From: Planctomycetia bacterium
GTDB lineage: Bacteria > Planctomycetota > Planctomycetia > Pirellulales > UBA1268
NCBI GenBank assembly: GCA_026401035.1
Contig: JAPLNR010000045.1
Coordinates: 1 to 32,274, forward strand
Length of the DNA: 32,274 nt
Reading direction: 5' to 3'
The notes below the pieces were generated by a model. It ran no database searches. It was not told where the DNA came from and was given only the letters and a program-made list of their open reading frames with translations. Both the position numbers and the translations under genes were made by a program. Below, one piece after another: positions 18,499 to 26,534 of this stretch (the stretch's first letter is position 1; every line of letters starts with the position of its first letter).

Positions 18499-18834
18499 TC
18501 ATTGCCCCCGAGCCGCTTGAGCAACAGAGCGCTGCCGATAGGCCTGCGGCGGCAGCCCCGTATGCGCCTTGAAGGCCTTCGTGAAGTGGCTTTGGTCGTA
18601 GAATCCACAGGTCATTGCCACCTCCCCGACCGATACGGTCGACTGATCAAGCATCCGCCGCGCGAGCAGCAGCCGAGTGCGGAGCACGTAGTCGCTCGGG
18701 CTCATGCCGAACAGACGACGAAATTCGCGTTGCAGGTGGCTGATGGAGATTCCGCAGGCCCGCGCCAGCTGCGAGACGCGGAGCGGCCGGTGGTAGTCGG
18801 CGGCCACCATCGCGCCCGAAGTGGAGCCGCTCAT
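18499..18834 (-). CDS. AraC-type HTH protein, DNA-binding domain only
   Basis: A 111-residue protein with both AraC helix-turn-helix motifs intact. The first is LRVSQLARACGISISHLQREFRRLFGMSP. The second is SVGEVAMTCGFYDQSHFTKAFKAHTGLPPQAYR, with the signature YDQSHFTKAFK. There is no N-terminal sensing domain. The same frame stays open for about 70 nt upstream of ATG 18834 with no start codon and then meets a stop near 18905. Coding-like sequence (SPHFLNHTFQPSRVVGRM) in that stretch suggests that a larger regulator was cut when the HigBA block arrived. It lies upstream of the moc-like operon on the same strand and is its natural candidate activator. Stand-alone short AraC proteins exist, so it may still function. 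Confidence 0.75.
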   Translation of the reverse strand: MSGSTSGAMVAADYHRPLRVSQLARACGISISHLQREFRRLFGMSPSDYVLRTRLLLARRMLDQSTVSVGEVAMTCGFYDQSHFTKAFKAHTGLPPQAYRQRSVAQAARGQ

Positions 18835-18930
18835 TCGACCGACGACTCGGGAGGGCTGGAAGGTGTGATTCAGGAAATGTGGTGAGAGGCGTGGGAAGTG
18901 ATCTCATCAACATCGCTTGAGACGAACGGT

Positions 18931-19353
18931 TCAGTCCAAAAAGGTGTCGGGGCGAACCTTGAATCTGGCGGCCAAAAGCTTGATGTGGGTCACGGTCAGG
19001 GCTCGTTCTTCGTTAAGAATTTTCGAGCCCATGCTCGCATGCACACCGAGCAGTTTCGCAAGCCCAGAAGCATTGATGCGGTGGGCTACGAGGATGTGCC
19101 GGAGCGCGGCAATGCCTTTCAGCGGCTTGATCGCGTGGTGAGCCGCTTCATACGCCTGAACGAGCTGGACGAGCGTTTCCATGTAGAGCTCCTGGCCCTT
19201 CGTAAGCTTCCCGCTGGCCATCAGTCGGTCGATCATCTCGACGGTGTTCTCGTAGTGCACCTCGTCCATGATGGCCTGTGGGGGCATCATGCTGACCAGG
19301 GCCCTGAACGCTCCGGGCAATTTCACACGTGAACCATTTTGGATCACTCGCAT
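18931..19353 (-). CDS. higA: HigA-family antitoxin (XRE HTH)
   Basis: A 140-residue HigA-like antitoxin. The N-terminal half is helical (KLTKGQELYMETLVQLVQAYEAAHHAI), and the C-terminal half is an XRE-type HTH (LRHILVAHRINASGLAKLLGVHASMGSKILNEERALTVTHIKLLAARFKVRPDTFLD). The last segment closely follows the pattern of E. coli HigA (KLTLEHAKKLATRFGISPALFID). ATG 19353 is 4 nt after the HigB stop, with AAGGAG about 9 nt upstream, so the toxin-antitoxin order is the HigB-first arrangement. It should neutralise HigB and repress the pair's promoter. Confidence 0.87.
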   Translation of the reverse strand: MRVIQNGSRVKLPGAFRALVSMMPPQAIMDEVHYENTVEMIDRLMASGKLTKGQELYMETLVQLVQAYEAAHHAIKPLKGIAALRHILVAHRINASGLAKLLGVHASMGSKILNEERALTVTHIKLLAARFKVRPDTFLD

Positions 19354-19357
19354 GGCC

Positions 19358-19687
19358 TCACTCCTTCCACGTTTCCTTGTCGTATTCCGCGTGCGTCAAG
19401 ACAACTCTGATATTCACGAGCTGGTAGTCGTACCGAATCCGGGTGATGAGTCGATATTTGTTGCCACTGATGTTGAACACGGTGAGCGTTTGGCCATCGG
19501 CCGTCTGAACACCGTCGGCGTGAGGGTACGTTGCCCTCGCGTCCTGAAGACTCTTCCACTCGGCGCCTGAGACGGTCTTGTACCAGCTACGGAGGGGCTC
19601 CTCTGCGTCTGCGTGCCGCCTTGACAACCAATACGATACGTCAGTACACTTTCTTCCCTGGTTCGTTCGTTGTGAGTTCGCGTCCAA
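19358..19687 (-). CDS. higB: HigB-family mRNA-interferase toxin, N-terminus doubtful
   Basis: The frame encodes the HigB core: HADAEEPLRSWYKTVSGAEWKSLQDARATYPHADGV, then FNISGNKYRLITRIRYDYQLVNIRVVLTHAEYDKETW. This matches RelE-fold HigB toxins, with the LTHAEYDK ending that carries the catalytic His region. HigB toxins cut ribosome-bound mRNA. The first roughly 25 residues from ATG 19687 do not resemble the family. The expected V-L/I-T start appears in another frame (VLTYRI), and spacing suggests loss of about 7 nt just before HADAEE. The true start may be TTG 19627, or the toxin may be damaged. It is followed 4 nt later by higA. The upstream region is shared divergently with the DUF433 gene. 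Confidence 0.78.
   Translation of the reverse strand: MDANSQRTNQGRKCTDVSYWLSRRHADAEEPLRSWYKTVSGAEWKSLQDARATYPHADGVQTADGQTLTVFNISGNKYRLITRIRYDYQLVNIRVVLTHAEYDKETWKE
19621..19650 (+). promoter_or_regulatory. Promoter of the DUF433/DUF5615 pair
   Basis: A consensus TTGACA (19621-19626), an 18-nt spacer and TACACT (19645-19650) lie about 50 nt before the DUF433 start. The promoter sits inside the open frame of the divergent higB, so the two units overlap head to head. Confidence 0.55.
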
Positions 19688-19701
19688 CCGGCAGCGCTTC
19701 C

Positions 19702-19932
19702 ATGAAACACCCGCGAGTCGAGATTTGTCCAGATGTCATGGGAGGTAAGCCGGTGATCGAGGGCACTCGAATTCCGGTCGAGTTGATCGTCCGCAAACTG
19801 AGCGAGGGGGCGACCGAAGCTGAGTTGTATGACGGATACCCTGCGCTTCGGCCGGGTGATATTCGGGCAGCGCTTGGGTACGCCGCAGATATGCTCGCGC
19901 ACGAAACAATCGTCGTTCAGTCTGCCTATTGA
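19702..19932 (+). CDS. DUF433 family protein (antitoxin-like)
   Basis: A 76-residue protein with the DUF433 pattern: ICPDVMGGKPVIEGTRIPVELIVRKLSEGATEAELYDGYPALRPGDIRAALGYAADMLAHE. DUF433 proteins have a winged-helix-like DNA-binding fold and are commonly encoded just upstream of a PIN-like DUF5615 protein as the likely antitoxin. ATG 19702 begins exactly at the family's usual N-terminus (the frame is open further upstream, but that stretch is not conserved). The DUF5615 gene starts 54 nt downstream. Confidence 0.88.
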   Translation: MKHPRVEICPDVMGGKPVIEGTRIPVELIVRKLSEGATEAELYDGYPALRPGDIRAALGYAADMLAHETIVVQSAY

Positions 19933-19986
19933 GGCCTCTTGAGGAGGATTTGAGTAGACGATCCATCGCCTACCCAAGAGGAAGAG

Positions 19987-20349
19987 ATGCCCTCCCTTCG
20001 CTTCCTCGCCGATGAGAGCTGCGATTACCTGATTGTCCGCTCGCTACGAGCAGCCGGGCACGACGTCATCGCTGTGGTCGATGAAGGTGAGCAATCGGTG
20101 GATGCTGCCGTCATCGATCAGGCCTACGTAGACCAACGCATCCTGTTAACCGAAGACAAGGATTTTGGATGGCACGTCTTTGTAGCGCGGCCACGATCAC
20201 CGGGGGTCATCCTTGTCCGCTTTCCGGCCTCGATGCGTATCACGATGGCTGAAGCCGTGCTCACGGCAGTGGAAACTCATGGCGAGAGGATCGGGGTATC
20301 GTTTCTGGTGATTCAGCCGGGACACGTACGGCTCCAAAAACTGCCGTAA
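19987..20349 (+). CDS. DUF5615 PIN-like protein (toxin-like)
   Basis: A 120-residue PIN-like nuclease-fold protein. It starts LRFLADESCDYLIVRSLRAAGHDVIAV, with an acidic D of the active-site type, and continues with QRILLTEDKDFGWHVFV, the family's LTxDKDF motif. AGAGGAAGAG immediately precedes ATG 19987. With the upstream DUF433 gene it forms the common DUF433/DUF5615 putative toxin-antitoxin unit. RNA cleavage is assumed from the fold. The stop codon lies about 18 nt from the point where the neighbouring sulfatase remnant loses homology, so this unit marks a rearrangement boundary. Confidence 0.88.
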   Translation: MPSLRFLADESCDYLIVRSLRAAGHDVIAVVDEGEQSVDAAVIDQAYVDQRILLTEDKDFGWHVFVARPRSPGVILVRFPASMRITMAEAVLTAVETHGERIGVSFLVIQPGHVRLQKLP

Positions 20350-20699
20350 ATAGCGGCGGTGCGTCGTGTGAGCAGGCCGACCCGCGACGGCGTGCAGACA
20401 CAGCAGGTCGCATAGGCTTCGGTGCAGCGCACGCCCTCGGCCGCGAGGCTGTCGATATGCGGCGTTTGCACCGCGGAGTCAGGGCAGGCTGGGTCCTGCG
20501 GCTGGCAGCTCAGATCGCCCCAGCCAAGGTCATCGGCGTTGATGACGATGATGTTGGGCCGCACGGCGGCGTCTGCCGCACAAACCCGTCCGCCGCACGG
20601 AATCGCGAGTGCCGCGGCGGCGATGGCATAAACAATCCACTCGCCAGTCCGCCGAGATGACCGGTCGGAAGGATCACGATCGCGGTTCAGAATGCGCAT
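20313..20699 (-). pseudogene. Sulfatase 5' remnant
   Basis: From ATG 20699 (AGGAG about 9 nt upstream) the frame encodes 128 residues. A hydrophobic signal-like stretch (YAIAAAALAIPCGGRVCAA) leads to a genuine S1 sulfatase N-terminus: RPNIIVINADDLGWGDLSC, TPHIDSLAAEGVRCTEAYATC and the formylglycine motif C-T-P-S-R followed by VGLLT. Homology then stops at about 20367, and 18 unrelated residues follow. Intact sulfatases have 450-650 residues, so most of the catalytic domain is gone. The lost part has been replaced by the DUF433/DUF5615 unit, whose last gene overlaps the 3' end of this frame. The first about 20 residues are out-of-frame debris from another gene (see the feature at 20633-20686). 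Confidence 0.85.
20633..20686 (-). pseudogene. Fragment of an FAD-oxidoreductase gene inside the sulfatase remnant
   Basis: Read in a different frame from the sulfatase, this stretch encodes TAIVILPTGHLGGLASGL. That matches TAIVISPTGHLGGMTSSGLG of the FAD oxidoreductase at 10366-12018. At the nucleotide level, 38 aligned bases around 20649-20686 show 6 mismatches with the corresponding part near 11824-11863. An in-frame stop precedes it, so it is not expressed as such. It shows that a second FAD-oxidoreductase gene once stood here and was joined to a sulfatase gene. Confidence 0.7.
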
Positions 20700-20807
20700 C
20701 GGACGTTTCTCCTGCCCGGCTATCAACGATGCGATCAGGTGCCAAGAGCAAGGCAGGCCTGCCGCTGCAATCTACGAAGTGTGCCGGGCGATCGCCGCAA
20801 AGAGCGT

Positions 20808-20827
20808 GCAAATGCTCTGACAAAGTG
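20808..20827. promoter_or_regulatory. Operator-like 20-mer upstream of the sulfatase remnant
   Basis: GCAAATGCTCTGACAAAGTG keeps the left arm GCAAATGC and the TG and CA positions of the shared motif; the right arm is degenerate. It is about 109 nt upstream of the remnant's ATG. It appears to be a relic of regulation that once applied to the now broken genes. Confidence 0.55.
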
Positions 20828-21151
20828 GTGTGGAAATTGTTGATGGGAATCACGAAGGGCCATACGCTTTATACCGAGGGATCGGGCGGCGGGTCAGCGA
20901 AACCCATGCCGATTCGCTCGCGAAGCTGGTTGCCGAAGTGATCGCTGAAGACGATCGTGGCGAATGCCCGGACCTTGACGCAGACCGCATGTGAAGTCGT
21001 CCGGATCACAGCGTCGTAGCGGGTTAGGCGTGCGCACGAAGCCGGACGCGATAGTGTGGTTTTTCATCGGCACGCACGCGGCATACGAGCGATTGCTCGA
21101 AACGCTGTGAAATCGGGCTTCTGATAGCAAGCCGACCCACGGTGCGGGCCG
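20828..21151. other. Unassigned stretch with coding-like pieces on both strands
   Basis: No gene can be assigned with confidence. On the plus strand, GTG 20830 opens a 54-residue frame (containing SETHADSLAKLVAEVIAEDD). On the minus strand, an open stretch ending at a TAA near 20875 encodes RYDAVIRTTSHAVCVKVRAF and FSDHFGNQLRERIGMGFADP, with more codon-like third positions but no start codon. One of them is probably the tail of a decayed gene. The piece from about 21000 to 21151 shows nothing recognisable. Confidence 0.3.
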
Positions 21152-22264
21152 TCACTTCGACCGGTTGCGGGGCCGCCAGGTGGATCGCCGGAGAACCACC
21201 GACGTGGGCAAAAAGATGTCGCGGCCGGGCGTGTCGGAATCGTTAAGCCGCTCGAACATCGCCCGCACGGCGGCGGAGCCGATCGCCTGCGCGGGCTGCC
21301 GCACGGTCGTCAGCGGTACCCGCAGCAAGTGCGCGTAGGCCACGTCGTCGAAACCGGTGACACGCACATCGTCCGGCACCGCCACGCCGATCTCCTCGAA
21401 CGTGTGCATGAGGCGGGCCGCAGTAAGGTCGTTGGCGCATACAAACGTGCGGTCACGGTGGCTGCCGAGGATCCGGCGGACAAAGCCGTGGTCGTCCGGG
21501 TCGCCAAAGTGGACGTTATTCGACGAGGGCTCCATGCCGGCGTCGCGGAGGGCGTCGCGGTAGCCGGCCAGCCGGAGGGTCACCGTGGGGGCGGACAGCG
21601 GCCGAGCCACGAACTCCACCTTCGTGTCGCCGTGGTCGATGAGCTGCGTGACGAGCGTGCACATTGCCCGGCGGTTGTCGATGCCGACGAGATCGTAGCG
21701 GCTGCGGTGCGGATAGACCGTGAGGTCGCGGTCGAGCAGCACGACGGGAATCCCATTGGTATCGCAGAGCTCGACCACTTTGCGGTTCACGGCATCCTTA
21801 CCGGAGGCGAACTCGACCGGCGCGAAGAACACGCCGGCCACCCGCATGCCCACGTAGCGCTTCGCAAGCTCAATTGCCCGGTTGCCAAGATCATCTGAGG
21901 GAAGATCGGTGGCGTCACCCCAGACGAGCGTGTGATGGCGGGCTTCCGCCTCTCGGGCCATCTGGGCACAGATCGACTGCATCAACTCCTTCTCACCGAG
22001 CCCGGGGATGATGAGCCCGAAAAGCTGGGTGGCCGTGGATGTCGATCGCTTGACGAAGCTCCCCGCCCCGGCGCGGCGATCGATCAGACCCTCGGCCACG
22101 AGTCGCTGCATGGCCCGGGCCACGGTTGGCCGTGAAGCTTTGAACGTGCGGACGAGCTCCTTCTCAGTCGGAAGTTGCTGGCCCGGTGCATAGTCACCCG
22201 CGGCAATCGCCTGGGCGATGGCGTCGTGGATGAGGACGTGTTTGGGGGCGTCGCGGTCGGCCAT
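21152..22264 (-). CDS. GntR/LacI hybrid transcriptional regulator
   Basis: A 370-residue regulator. Residues about 5-75 are a GntR winged helix (HDAIAQAIAAGDYAPGQQLPTEKELVRTFKASRPTVARAMQRLVAEGLIDRRAGAGSFV). Residues about 80-365 are a LacI-type periplasmic-binding-like sensor domain (LFGLIIPGLGEKELMQSIC, VVLLDRDLTVYPHRSRYDLVGIDN, FVCANDLTAARLMHTFEEIGVAVPDDVRVTGFDDVAYAHLLRVPLTTVRQP). This is the AraR-like layout, which senses sugars. The frame continues to an ATG at 22306, but that start would place coding sequence over the operator-like site at 22291-22310. ATG 22264 begins at the usual GntR N-terminus and is preferred. It is divergent from the PEP-CTERM operon, and two palindromes lie in between, suggesting autoregulation. 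Confidence 0.92.
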   Translation of the reverse strand: MADRDAPKHVLIHDAIAQAIAAGDYAPGQQLPTEKELVRTFKASRPTVARAMQRLVAEGLIDRRAGAGSFVKRSTSTATQLFGLIIPGLGEKELMQSICAQMAREAEARHHTLVWGDATDLPSDDLGNRAIELAKRYVGMRVAGVFFAPVEFASGKDAVNRKVVELCDTNGIPVVLLDRDLTVYPHRSRYDLVGIDNRRAMCTLVTQLIDHGDTKVEFVARPLSAPTVTLRLAGYRDALRDAGMEPSSNNVHFGDPDDHGFVRRILGSHRDRTFVCANDLTAARLMHTFEEIGVAVPDDVRVTGFDDVAYAHLLRVPLTTVRQPAQAIGSAAVRAMFERLNDSDTPGRDIFLPTSVVLRRSTWRPRNRSK

Positions 22265-22290
22265 AACGAGCCCCGATCCTACACGCTCTA

Positions 22291-22310
22291 GCAAATGCTT
22301 TGGCAAATAG
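22291..22310. promoter_or_regulatory. Operator-like 20-mer proximal to the regulator gene
   Basis: GCAAATGCTTTGGCAAATAG lies 27-46 nt upstream of the regulator start. On the minus strand it holds TTGCCA as a -35 with TAGGAT 19 nt further as a -10, so binding would block the regulator's own promoter. It starts 104 nt before the second copy at 22395, close to ten helical turns. Confidence 0.65.
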
Positions 22311-22347
22311 GTGTGACGCCACCGCTCCAGCAGCCGCCTTTTTGCAC

Positions 22348-22377
22348 CGTTTAATCGGTTTTTTATCGGCTTAAACG
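22348..22377. repeat. AT-rich inverted repeat between the two operators
   Basis: CGTTTAA and TTAAACG arms are separated by 16 nt that contain ATCGG twice and a T6 run. It is the only clearly AT-rich patch in this GC-rich intergenic region. It may be part of the divergent promoters or a second protein-binding site. Confidence 0.35.
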
Positions 22378-22394
22378 ACGCCAGGCAGTGAGAT

Positions 22395-22414
22395 GCAAAT
22401 GCCTTGGCATTTGC
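22395..22414. promoter_or_regulatory. Operator-like perfect palindrome upstream of the PEP-CTERM operon
   Basis: GCAAATGCCTTGGCATTTGC has perfect 9-bp arms around TT and is the best copy of the motif in the window. It lies 129-148 nt upstream of the start of the large repeat protein. It contains TTGGCA, as the plus-strand promoter near 12100 does, but the matching -10 here is weak. Confidence 0.75.
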
Positions 22415-22542
22415 GATTGACGCACGTTGATCGCGGGGCGGGTGAGCGTATGCTCAAGATTGTTGGAATAGGGTCAACGGAGTGGGCGGAAGAATTCCTT
22501 CAGAAGCGTACTTGAAATCATTTGCCGCGTGAGGTGTCGATC

Positions 22543-25500
22543 ATGGATTGCAATCGCGCTCGATGGACGATCATGTCGCGACCCCCTCGTCATCATGGGC
22601 GAATCATCTGTGCGCTGGCATGCGTGCTGCTCATGGCGGGAAGCGGCCCGAGCGAGGCCGCGCCATTTACGTGGACATCGTCGGGCACATCGCCGCTGGC
22701 AGATGGCAGCGGCAGCTGGAACGCGACTGGCGGCACCAACTGGTTCAACGGCACGACATACGGCGCATGGGGCAACACGAATGCCGACACGGCCACGTTC
22801 GGCGTGGGCAGCGGCGCCGCGGGCACGATCACTGTGGGCGGCGTCACAACCAACGGCATCACGTTCAACACGGCCGGCAGCGGCAACTACACGCTCTCAA
22901 GCGGCACCGTCACGCTCGCCGGCTCGACGCCTACGATCACGGTGAACGCCAACGGCACGACGACGCTCACGTCGGTGCTCGCCGGTTCGGCCGGTCTCAC
23001 AAAGACTGGTGCCCGCACGCTCACGCTTTCGGGCTCTCAGGCCAACACGTACTCGGGCACGACGACAGTGTCGGCCGGCGTTCTTAATCTCAACAAGACC
23101 GCGGGCGTGACGGCCATTCCCGGCAGCCTCGCGATCTCGAACGCCATCGTGACGTTCGGCACGAGCAACCAAGTCGCCGACTCGGCCGCCGTCACCATGA
23201 GCGGGGCGAGTTCCATCTTCAACGGCACGAGCTACGTCACCGACATCCAGGTGGCCCTCGACGAGACGATCGGCTCGCTGGCGGTGACCGGGGGCGCGTT
23301 CTTTCCGGGCGGTGCCACCTCTATCACGGGCTTCACGGTCACGGGCTCGGCGAGCTTCACCGGCGGCGCCGGAAATACCGATTACGTGCAAAACTCCGGC
23401 GGCCTCGCATCGTTTGGGAGCCTTTCGCTCACGGGCATGACGAGCACGGTGGCGGCGACCGGCGGTTCCGCCGCCAACCGCTTCGTCTTGGGAGGCAACA
23501 GCACATCCCGGCAGTCAACGCTCACAGTCGGCTCGGGCGGCCTCTCACTTGACGGCAGCAACCTGCTCCTGCAGCCTGGTGGGGTGGGGGCTCTAGGCAG
23601 CCGGCTCGTGCTCAATGGTGACGTCACAACCACGGGCAACGCCGCCTCGAGCATTCGACCGCCGGCGACCGACAACGCCATCGGCGGCCGCGCCGTCGAG
23701 CTTTCTAGCACGTCCGGCACGGTCACCCGCACGTTTACGATCGGTGGCGGCGGGGCGAATCTCACGGTGTCGATCCCGATTACCAATGGCTCGGCCACGT
23801 CCGCCGGGATCACGAAGGCCGGCGTCGGCACGCTTACGCTCGGCACGGCCAACACCTACTCCGGCCAGACTCGCGTCTCGGCCGGCATGCTCGCCCTCGG
23901 CGCGGCCAATGCCATCTCTAACCAGAGCGACCTGCTCGTGGACGGCGGCGGGTTCAACCTTGCCGGCTTTAGCGACACAGTCGGCACCGTCACGCTCACA
24001 AGCGGCTCGATCTTCGGCACCGGCACGCTCGGCGGATCGAGTTACGCCCTTCGGGGCGGCACGCTGGCGAGCGTCCTCGGCTCGGGCCCGATCACGGTAT
24101 CGACGGGTACGACGACGCTTGGCTCAGCCGGCCGTTTTAACTCGGTCTCTGGGCTGACGATCTCCAGCGGCCAGCTCACACTCGCCGGCAGCGAGACCGT
24201 GGCGAGCTACACCCAATCGGGCGGCATCCTCGGCGGCTCGGGGAACACCCTGACGGCATCGACATACGCTCTCCAAGGCGGCACGGTGAATGCCGACCTT
24301 GGCACCGGCACGTTGAACGTGACGGCGAACACGGCTCTCAATGGCGTGTCCGGGGCGACGGCCATCAACCTCAATTCCGGCACGCTTTCCCTCGGCGGGG
24401 CCAGCCGGTTTACGGCATCGAACGTTGCCGTGACGGGCTCGAGCGGTGCGGCCATCTCGCTCGGCGGCAACGAGTCATTCGGCTCGCTGGCCGGGTCGGC
24501 CAACGTGGCCCTCGGCTCGGGCACGCTGTCCGTTGGCTCGGCCAACACGACCACCTCCTACTCGGGCGTCATGTCCGGTTCTGGCGGCCTCACGAAGCAG
24601 GGCACGGGCGTTTTCACCCTCACGGCCAACAACACGTTCAGCGGCCTGACGACCGTCTCGGCCGGCACTCTCTCGGTGGGCAACGGCGGCACTTCCGGGG
24701 CTCTCGCGGGCAACGTGGTGAACAACGCAGCCCTCATCTTCAACCGCTCAAACGACACGACGTTCGCGGGCAACATCTCGGGATCCGGCGGGCTGACGAA
24801 GCGGGGCGCCGGGAAACTGACGGTCTCTGGCAGTTATTCCTACGCTGGTGCCACGACGGTCGAGTCGGGCACGCTGTCTATGAACGGCCAACTCACGGGG
24901 GCCGGCGGCGTGACGGTGCAAAGCGGTGCCACGCTCGGTGGTTCGGGAGTGATCGCCGGCAACATCGGCGGAGACGGCCTCATCGGCCCGGGCAACAGCC
25001 CCGGCATCCTCACCGTGCAGGGTCAGCTCGTCCCCACGAGCACGACGGCGTTTGCCTTCGAGCTCTCCGGCACCGGCGCTCCCTCCTGGGGCAGCGCCTC
25101 GGCGAGCGTCAATGACGTGCTGAGGCTCACGGCCGCAAGCCCATTCACGAGCAGCCTCGCTGCGACGAACATCGTGAACGTCTACTTCGACCGCGCGAGC
25201 CTGGCCAATGGCGACACGTTCCTGGGCGGATTCTTCGTCGACAATCTGAACAGCACGGCCAACCTGCTGACAATCGGCCTGGGCAGCGCCGGCTTCGAAT
25301 ATTTCGTGAAGGGCGACGGCAACGGCGGCTATGCCTACAACGGCACGAACTACTACTCCCTCGGCCAGTACATGGTGAACAACTCCGGCATCACTGGCGT
25401 GACGCAGTCGGTGGTGAACGTGGCCTCCGCCACCTTCAACGGCGGCACGATCACGACCGGCCAGGTGACGCAGTTCGTGATCGTGCCGGAGCCGGGGGCG

Positions 25501-25584
25501 ATCGCCCTCGCTCTTGTCGGCGTCACAGGCGCCGCTGTCTGGTCGCTGCGACGGCACCGCCGGGGAGTGGAGTGTTCAACGTGA
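22543..25584 (+). CDS. Giant autotransporter-associated beta-strand repeat protein with PEP-CTERM
   Basis: A 1013-residue secreted protein, very rich in Gly, Thr, Ser and Ala. ATG 22543 has GAGGTG about 7 nt upstream; a TTG start 7 codons earlier is less likely. The signal peptide is about residues 25-47 ([20 protein letters not shown]). The body is predicted beta-helix, with at least four copies of the autotransporter-associated repeat (PF12951/TIGR02601 pattern, for example [32 protein letters not shown]). The C-terminus is a PEP-CTERM sorting signal: [14 protein letters not shown], a hydrophobic helix and RRHRRG. That implies handling by an exosortase-type system and a place at the cell surface. 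There is no autotransporter beta-barrel. It heads a four-gene operon and may bind the polysaccharide that the operon's enzyme degrades. Confidence 0.92.
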   Translation: MDCNRARWTIMSRPPRHHGRIICALACVLLMAGSGPSEAAPFTWTSSGTSPLADGSGSWNATGGTNWFNGTTYGAWGNTNADTATFGVGSGAAGTITVGGVTTNGITFNTAGSGNYTLSSGTVTLAGSTPTITVNANGTTTLTSVLAGSAGLTKTGARTLTLSGSQANTYSGTTTVSAGVLNLNKTAGVTAIPGSLAISNAIVTFGTSNQVADSAAVTMSGASSIFNGTSYVTDIQVALDETIGSLAVTGGAFFPGGATSITGFTVTGSASFTGGAGNTDYVQNSGGLASFGSLSLTGMTSTVAATGGSAANRFVLGGNSTSRQSTLTVGSGGLSLDGSNLLLQPGGVGALGSRLVLNGDVTTTGNAASSIRPPATDNAIGGRAVELSSTSGTVTRTFTIGGGGANLTVSIPITNGSATSAGITKAGVGTLTLGTANTYSGQTRVSAGMLALGAANAISNQSDLLVDGGGFNLAGFSDTVGTVTLTSGSIFGTGTLGGSSYALRGGTLASVLGSGPITVSTGTTTLGSAGRFNSVSGLTISSGQLTLAGSETVASYTQSGGILGGSGNTLTASTYALQGGTVNADLGTGTLNVTANTALNGVSGATAINLNSGTLSLGGASRFTASNVAVTGSSGAAISLGGNESFGSLAGSANVALGSGTLSVGSANTTTSYSGVMSGSGGLTKQGTGVFTLTANNTFSGLTTVSAGTLSVGNGGTSGALAGNVVNNAALIFNRSNDTTFAGNISGSGGLTKRGAGKLTVSGSYSYAGATTVESGTLSMNGQLTGAGGVTVQSGATLGGSGVIAGNIGGDGLIGPGNSPGILTVQGQLVPTSTTAFAFELSGTGAPSWGSASASVNDVLRLTAASPFTSSLAATNIVNVYFDRASLANGDTFLGGFFVDNLNSTANLLTIGLGSAGFEYFVKGDGNGGYAYNGTNYYSLGQYMVNNSGITGVTQSVVNVASATFNGGTITTGQVTQFVIVPEPGAIALALVGVTGAAVWSLRRHRRGVECST
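22984..24880 (+). repeat. Four autotransporter-associated beta-strand repeats
   Basis: Diverged coding repeats of about 34 residues begin near 22984, 23800, 24577 and 24781. Each follows the pattern G-(S/A)-G-(L/I)-T-K-x-G-x-x-x-(L/F)-T-(L/V), then (N/S)-(T/Y)-(Y/F)-(S/A)-G-x-T-x-V-x-(A/S)-G-x-L. The first two are far apart and the last two are nearly adjacent. Confidence 0.75.
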
Positions 25585-26534
25585 ATCGAAGGACCAATCG
25601 CCGCGGGTTTACCCTCGTCGAATTATTGGCCACGATCGCGATCATCGGGCTTCTCATCGCGCTCTTGATTCCGGCGGTGCAGTCGGCCCGAGAGTCGGCC
25701 CGGCGGACGCATTGCGCCAATAATCTCAAGCAGATGATGACGGCCATGCACAGTTACGCATCGCAAAACGCGGACCGGTTTCCGCCTGGGGCGCCGGCCA
25801 AGACGGGCGCAACGACTGCGAACGACGTGTACCACGGGCTGTTCAGTTATCTCCTGCCGTATCTCGACCAGATGCCTGTCTGGGCGAGTTGGAACGTGAC
25901 CGTCCCCAATCCAACCGTCGATGCCCACCGTTACACCGTCATCCCCACTTATATCTGTCCTTCATGGACCGATCCGCCAGTGTTCCGCGATCGTTCGCAC
26001 ACGCCGCAAAACGGAGCCATCACGACATATCAAGGAAATAACGGGGCACAAGTGACCCCGAATCCGCGGTTGGTGGCGAGCCTACTCTACGGCGCCCTGC
26101 CGAATAACGGCCTTGTGTGCTATGGCGAGGGGGCCGACAGCGGAAGGGCTGCCGCCACTGCTTCGGTTCCGCTCGCGCGAGTTCGCGATGGGCTCTCGAA
26201 CACGATGGCGCTGCTCGAGTTCGTTCATCGGGACGACGATGCTGGCATTCTCGATTCCGCTCCAGGCAACGTTCGGTCGTGGATTCTGGCGAGCAATGGC
26301 GATAAGGGGCTCTACACGGCCAAGGTTGTCGGGTTTCCTCCGAATCAGATGGGGATCTCGCGGGCGGTGGACGGAACCCTTTTCAACCACGTTCCATTCG
26401 GCAGCTTTCATCCCGGCGGTCTGGGCGTGGCGATGGGGGATGGGAGCGTGCGGTTCGTGGACGATTTCATTGACATCAACACATGGCGGGCGCTCGCCAC
26501 TGCCGCTCAACGTGAGCCGCTTTCCGGATTATGA
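25581..26534 (+). CDS. DUF1559 protein with type II/IV prepilin N-terminus
   Basis: A 317-residue planctomycete DUF1559 protein. The N-terminus carries a prepilin cleavage/methylation motif, [28 protein letters not shown], followed by [17 protein letters not shown], which marks the start of the DUF1559 region. The C-terminus holds the family's [17 protein letters not shown] motif. GTG 25581 is preferred: GTGA overlaps the upstream stop by 4 nt and a GGAG lies about 9 nt before it. GTG 25572 is also possible. The protein is probably assembled as a pseudopilin-like filament or surface component. It is the second gene of the operon and is coupled to the lipoprotein-like gene by an ATGA overlap. 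Confidence 0.9.
   Translation: MNRRTNRRGFTLVELLATIAIIGLLIALLIPAVQSARESARRTHCANNLKQMMTAMHSYASQNADRFPPGAPAKTGATTANDVYHGLFSYLLPYLDQMPVWASWNVTVPNPTVDAHRYTVIPTYICPSWTDPPVFRDRSHTPQNGAITTYQGNNGAQVTPNPRLVASLLYGALPNNGLVCYGEGADSGRAAATASVPLARVRDGLSNTMALLEFVHRDDDAGILDSAPGNVRSWILASNGDKGLYTAKVVGFPPNQMGISRAVDGTLFNHVPFGSFHPGGLGVAMGDGSVRFVDDFIDINTWRALATAAQREPLSGL

Noticed and set aside
22265..22306. A longer start (ATG 22306) for the GntR/LacI regulator
   Set aside because: The extra codons are made by the operator-like palindrome itself and are not part of the GntR domain.
22593..25557. Long open frames on the minus strand opposite the PEP-CTERM repeat protein (for example 24748-25557)
   Set aside because: They are antisense frames in GC-rich, repetitive coding DNA with Arg/Ala/Val-biased products and no motifs.
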